Shown in pieces: positions 21,820-23,540 of a DNA stretch of 23,540 nt. Made by a program: the position numbers and the translations under genes. This DNA comes from JAHECQ01 sp047638695 (GTDB lineage: Bacteria > Actinomycetota > Acidimicrobiia > Acidimicrobiales > SZUA-35): positions 1 through 23,540 of the forward strand of contig JBLINY010000071.1 in the NCBI GenBank assembly GCA_047638695.1, in the 5' to 3' direction. The first letter of the stretch is position 1, and each line of letters starts with the position of its first letter. The notes beneath the pieces were generated by a model. The model did no database searches and was not told the DNA's origin. It was given only the letters and a program-made list of their open reading frames with translations.

Positions 21820-22931
21820 CAGCCGAACACGATTTCGTTCCAACGTTCGGTCCAGTGCAGACGATTGGCTTCGATGTCGGCTGGGTCAAGGGTCAGCGGA
21901 TTGTCGACCACCACGCCATGCTCGACGAACTCCGGCGGCAACTCAACATCGCCGTTGGCCGGAGCAACGAACATGTTGAGCGGGACATCGGCTTGGAAGG
22001 TCGGCGACAGTAGGAAGTCGACCAACTTGGCGGCCTCTTCAGGCTGTTCGGTTCCGGCCAGGACACCAGCGAACTCGATCTGACGGAAGCAACTGTCGAC
22101 GAGAACGCCCGTCGGAGCGACATCAACAGCCGGGTCGGCAAACAGCACTTCAGCCACCGGGCTGGTGGCGTAACTGGTCACGATGCTCTTGTCGCCGCCA
22201 CCCGCAGCGAACTGCTCGTAGTAGGCCTCGCTCCAACCAGCCTCGATCGTGATGCCCCCGGCGGCCAGATCTTCCCAATAGGCCTCCCAGTCGTCGCCGT
22301 AGGTCGCAATGGTCGCAAGCAGAAAGGCGAACCCGGGTGATGACGTCTCGGGGTTCTCGGTCACGAACGAGGCCGCATTCTCGGGCTTCTTGAGATCATC
22401 CATCGTGAGGGGGGCCTCGCCCGGCAGGGCATCAGTCCAGTAGTTCACACAGACGTCGCCGACATCTATCGGTGTAACTCGATGGGCATCATCAAGCTTG
22501 AGATCAGCGGGAACGGCATTGAGGTGAACCGACTCGTAAGCCATGAAGATGTCGGCATCGAGTCCTCGCTGAAGGAACGTGTTGTCGATGCCGAAAAGCA
22601 CGTCGCCCTCAGGTTCACCCGCGGTCAGAACTGCTCGCGACACCACTTCGCCAGCATCGCCTGACGAGATCAGCTCGACGGTGATTCCCGTTTCTTCAGT
22701 GAACGAATCGAAAATTCCCTCGGTGACGGTGAACGACTCGTGGGTGACGAGGGTGACCGTGAGACCCGAGCTGTCAGCAGCCGCTACGTCGTCGGGGCTG
22801 ATCGTGGCGAATGTTGCTGCCTCGCTGCTATCAGCGCCGCCATTGGTATCACCCCCGCTCGAGGCAGAATCGGAGCCGCATGACGCGGCGGCTACTCCGA
22901 TAGCAAAGAGGAACGAGAGGGGCTTCTTCAT
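21819..22931 (-). CDS. thiB: Thiamine-type ABC transporter substrate-binding lipoprotein, ThiB-like
   Basis: The product is 370 residues. The signal peptide MKKPLSFLFAIGVAAASCGS suggests a lipoprotein with lipidated Cys18, followed by a Ser/Gly/Asp linker. The mature part has LTVTLVTHESFTVTEGIFDS, GDAGEVVSRAVLTAGEPEGD, VLFGIDNTFLQRGLD, PIDVGDVCVNYW, SIVTSYATSPVAEV and the C-terminal LHWTERWNEIV: the pattern of ThiB/TbpA-family binding proteins. The ATG at 22931 is preceded by GAAGGAAGG, which overlaps the 3' end of the TPP riboswitch, so ligand binding can hide the ribosome binding site. It is the first gene of thiB-thiP-ATPase (possibly plus MFS). It captures thiamine or its phosphates/precursor outside the cell; the exact ligand is not certain. 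Confidence 0.92.
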   Translation of the reverse strand: MKKPLSFLFAIGVAAASCGSDSASSGGDTNGGADSSEAATFATISPDDVAAADSSGLTVTLVTHESFTVTEGIFDSFTEETGITVELISSGDAGEVVSRAVLTAGEPEGDVLFGIDNTFLQRGLDADIFMAYESVHLNAVPADLKLDDAHRVTPIDVGDVCVNYWTDALPGEAPLTMDDLKKPENAASFVTENPETSSPGFAFLLATIATYGDDWEAYWEDLAAGGITIEAGWSEAYYEQFAAGGGDKSIVTSYATSPVAEVLFADPAVDVAPTGVLVDSCFRQIEFAGVLAGTEQPEEAAKLVDFLLSPTFQADVPLNMFVAPANGDVELPPEFVEHGVVVDNPLTLDPADIEANRLHWTERWNEIVFG

Positions 22932-22940
22932 CTGGGCCTT

Positions 22941-23037
22941 CCTTCGCTGGAATTATCCAGTGCAGGTTCTCGGGTCGTCAGCGCTGTTCTTACGAACGCA
23001 GCTGCCCTCTCAGCCCGACTGACTCGAGCTCCCCGGC
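22941..23037 (-). promoter_or_regulatory. TPP riboswitch (THI element)
   Basis: On the minus strand the leader has the THI-box blocks in order: CCGGGGAGCTC, GGGCTGAGAGGG, an optional stem (CAGCTGCGTTCGTAAGAACA), GACCCGAGAACCTG, then CACTGGATAATTCCAGCG and AAGGAAGG. CTGAGA and GAACCTG...CTGGATAAT-CCAGCG are the conserved pyrimidine- and pyrophosphate-sensing elements. The 3' end merges into the Shine-Dalgarno sequence of the ThiB-like gene, suggesting control of translation initiation: TPP turns the transporter off. Confidence 0.93.
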
Positions 23038-23066
23038 TTGTAGTTGTCAGAAGGCATGATAGCCGG

Positions 23067-23537
23067 GTGACACCCGCACTCGACCAACTCGTGCGTCTCG
23101 GTATTGCTCACCGCACCCTTTTGTACGAGCACGACTCGGCTTCTGCAAGCTACGGAACCGAAGCCGCTGAGGCACTCGGTATCGACCCAGAGACTGTTTT
23201 CAAGACGTTGCTGGCCAACGTGGCCGGCATCGGTCTTGTGGTTGGTCTCGTGCCGGTGACCGGCACCCTCGACCTCAGGGCACTCGCCCGAGCGGCGGGC
23301 GGGAAAAAGGCGGCGATGGCCGACCCCAAGCTGGCCGAGCGCACAACCGGCTACGTGGTCGGAGGCATCTCGCCGTTCGGGCAACGAAAACGTCTGCCGA
23401 CATTTGTCGACGAGATTGCCGAGATCCTGGACGTCATACGGGTGAGCGGCGGACGCCGAGGTCTCGAGATCGAGCTAGCGCCCGCTGACCTGCTGGCCGT
23501 TCTCGGAGCGCAGACCGCCCCTCTGGCATCGCCGTAG
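23067..23537 (+). CDS. ybaK: YbaK/EbsC-type aminoacyl-tRNA deacylase
   Basis: The 156-residue product hydrolyses mischarged aminoacyl-tRNA (Cys-tRNA(Pro) in the best known members). Seen: the N-terminal FKTLL segment (DPETVFKTLLANVAGIGLVV) with the conserved Lys, PVTGTLDLRALARAAGGKKA, the GYVVGGISPFGQRKRLPTFV motif (G-x-x-P-F-G-x-x-x-x-x-P) and the C-terminal RRGLEIELAPADLL. The length is normal for the family. It starts at GTG 23067, with GAAGG about 13 nt upstream. It is divergent from the riboswitch-led operon, with 29 bp between the riboswitch and its start codon, so the promoters overlap. It ends 3 bp before the window edge and is complete. Confidence 0.92.
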   Translation: MTPALDQLVRLGIAHRTLLYEHDSASASYGTEAAEALGIDPETVFKTLLANVAGIGLVVGLVPVTGTLDLRALARAAGGKKAAMADPKLAERTTGYVVGGISPFGQRKRLPTFVDEIAEILDVIRVSGGRRGLEIELAPADLLAVLGAQTAPLASP

Positions 23538-23540
23538 ACA

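Noticed and set aside
20305..22083. Very long plus-strand frame (592 codons)
   Set aside because: It is antisense to the ThiP-like permease and binding-protein genes; its translation is extremely hydrophilic and repetitive in Arg/Gln/Asn, the expected complement of membrane-protein codons.

Overview
The window is a GC-rich, gene-dense bacterial segment. Codon use, GTG/TTG starts, apparently leaderless promoters and the gene families (VapBC45-type and HigBA toxin-antitoxin pairs, a TraA-like MobF relaxase, a RimK/RCK_C fusion) suggest an actinobacterium, possibly Acidimicrobiia-like. That placement is an inference; there is no rRNA or other marker gene here.

Layout. (1) 1-4471 is a worn region: two small lipoprotein genes, the first cut by an IS630-type transposase scrap at the left edge; an intact hypoxanthine phosphoribosyltransferase gene; a UPF0316 membrane protein; and an IS1380 transposase remnant that has replaced the 5' part of a rimK-like gene, which also has an internal stop. 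(2) 4472-5363 has no recognisable gene. (3) 5364-15037 is the unusual part: a tandem array of integrated elements abutting the 3' end of an acyl-CoA dehydrogenase (ACAD) gene. (4) 14956-23540 looks like stable chromosome: the ACAD gene, a PlsC-like acyltransferase, a metallo-beta-lactamase-fold hydrolase, an MFS transporter, a thiamine-type ABC transporter operon preceded by a TPP riboswitch, and a YbaK-type deacylase.

The array. The last ~80 bp of the ACAD gene occurs four times (6579-6660, 7624-7705, 8521-8599, and the resident copy at 14956-15037). Each copy still encodes the ACAD C-terminus; nucleotide differences are almost all synonymous. Each contains the 17-bp inverted repeat CTTCGAAGATGTCGAAG. 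Directly repeated arm-like motifs lie at fixed distances on either side: TAGGGATAAAAGTAGGGAT 141 bp to the left in copies 1 and 4, and TAGGGACAAAACTAGGGAC 107-108 bp to the right in copies 2, 3 and 4. Two ~90% similar tyrosine recombinases sit beside the copies that have the left arm motif. I read this as repeated integration at an attB site that overlaps the codon of the ACAD catalytic glutamate, with every element carrying a replacement for the end of the gene.

The array holds one large element (8597-15034: integrase A, a broken MobF relaxase, VapBC45, an orphan ParD, a truncated DUF4209-like protein), two ~0.9-1.0 kb units with no integrase whose only genes are toxin-antitoxin-like operons (7703-8596 and 6658-7702), and part of another integrase-bearing element (integrase B, 5364-6657) whose outer end I cannot find. 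The small units resemble gene cassettes that could be moved in trans. Many genes in the array carry one disabling lesion (frameshift, in-frame stop or lost start), so it is either decaying or affected by assembly error.
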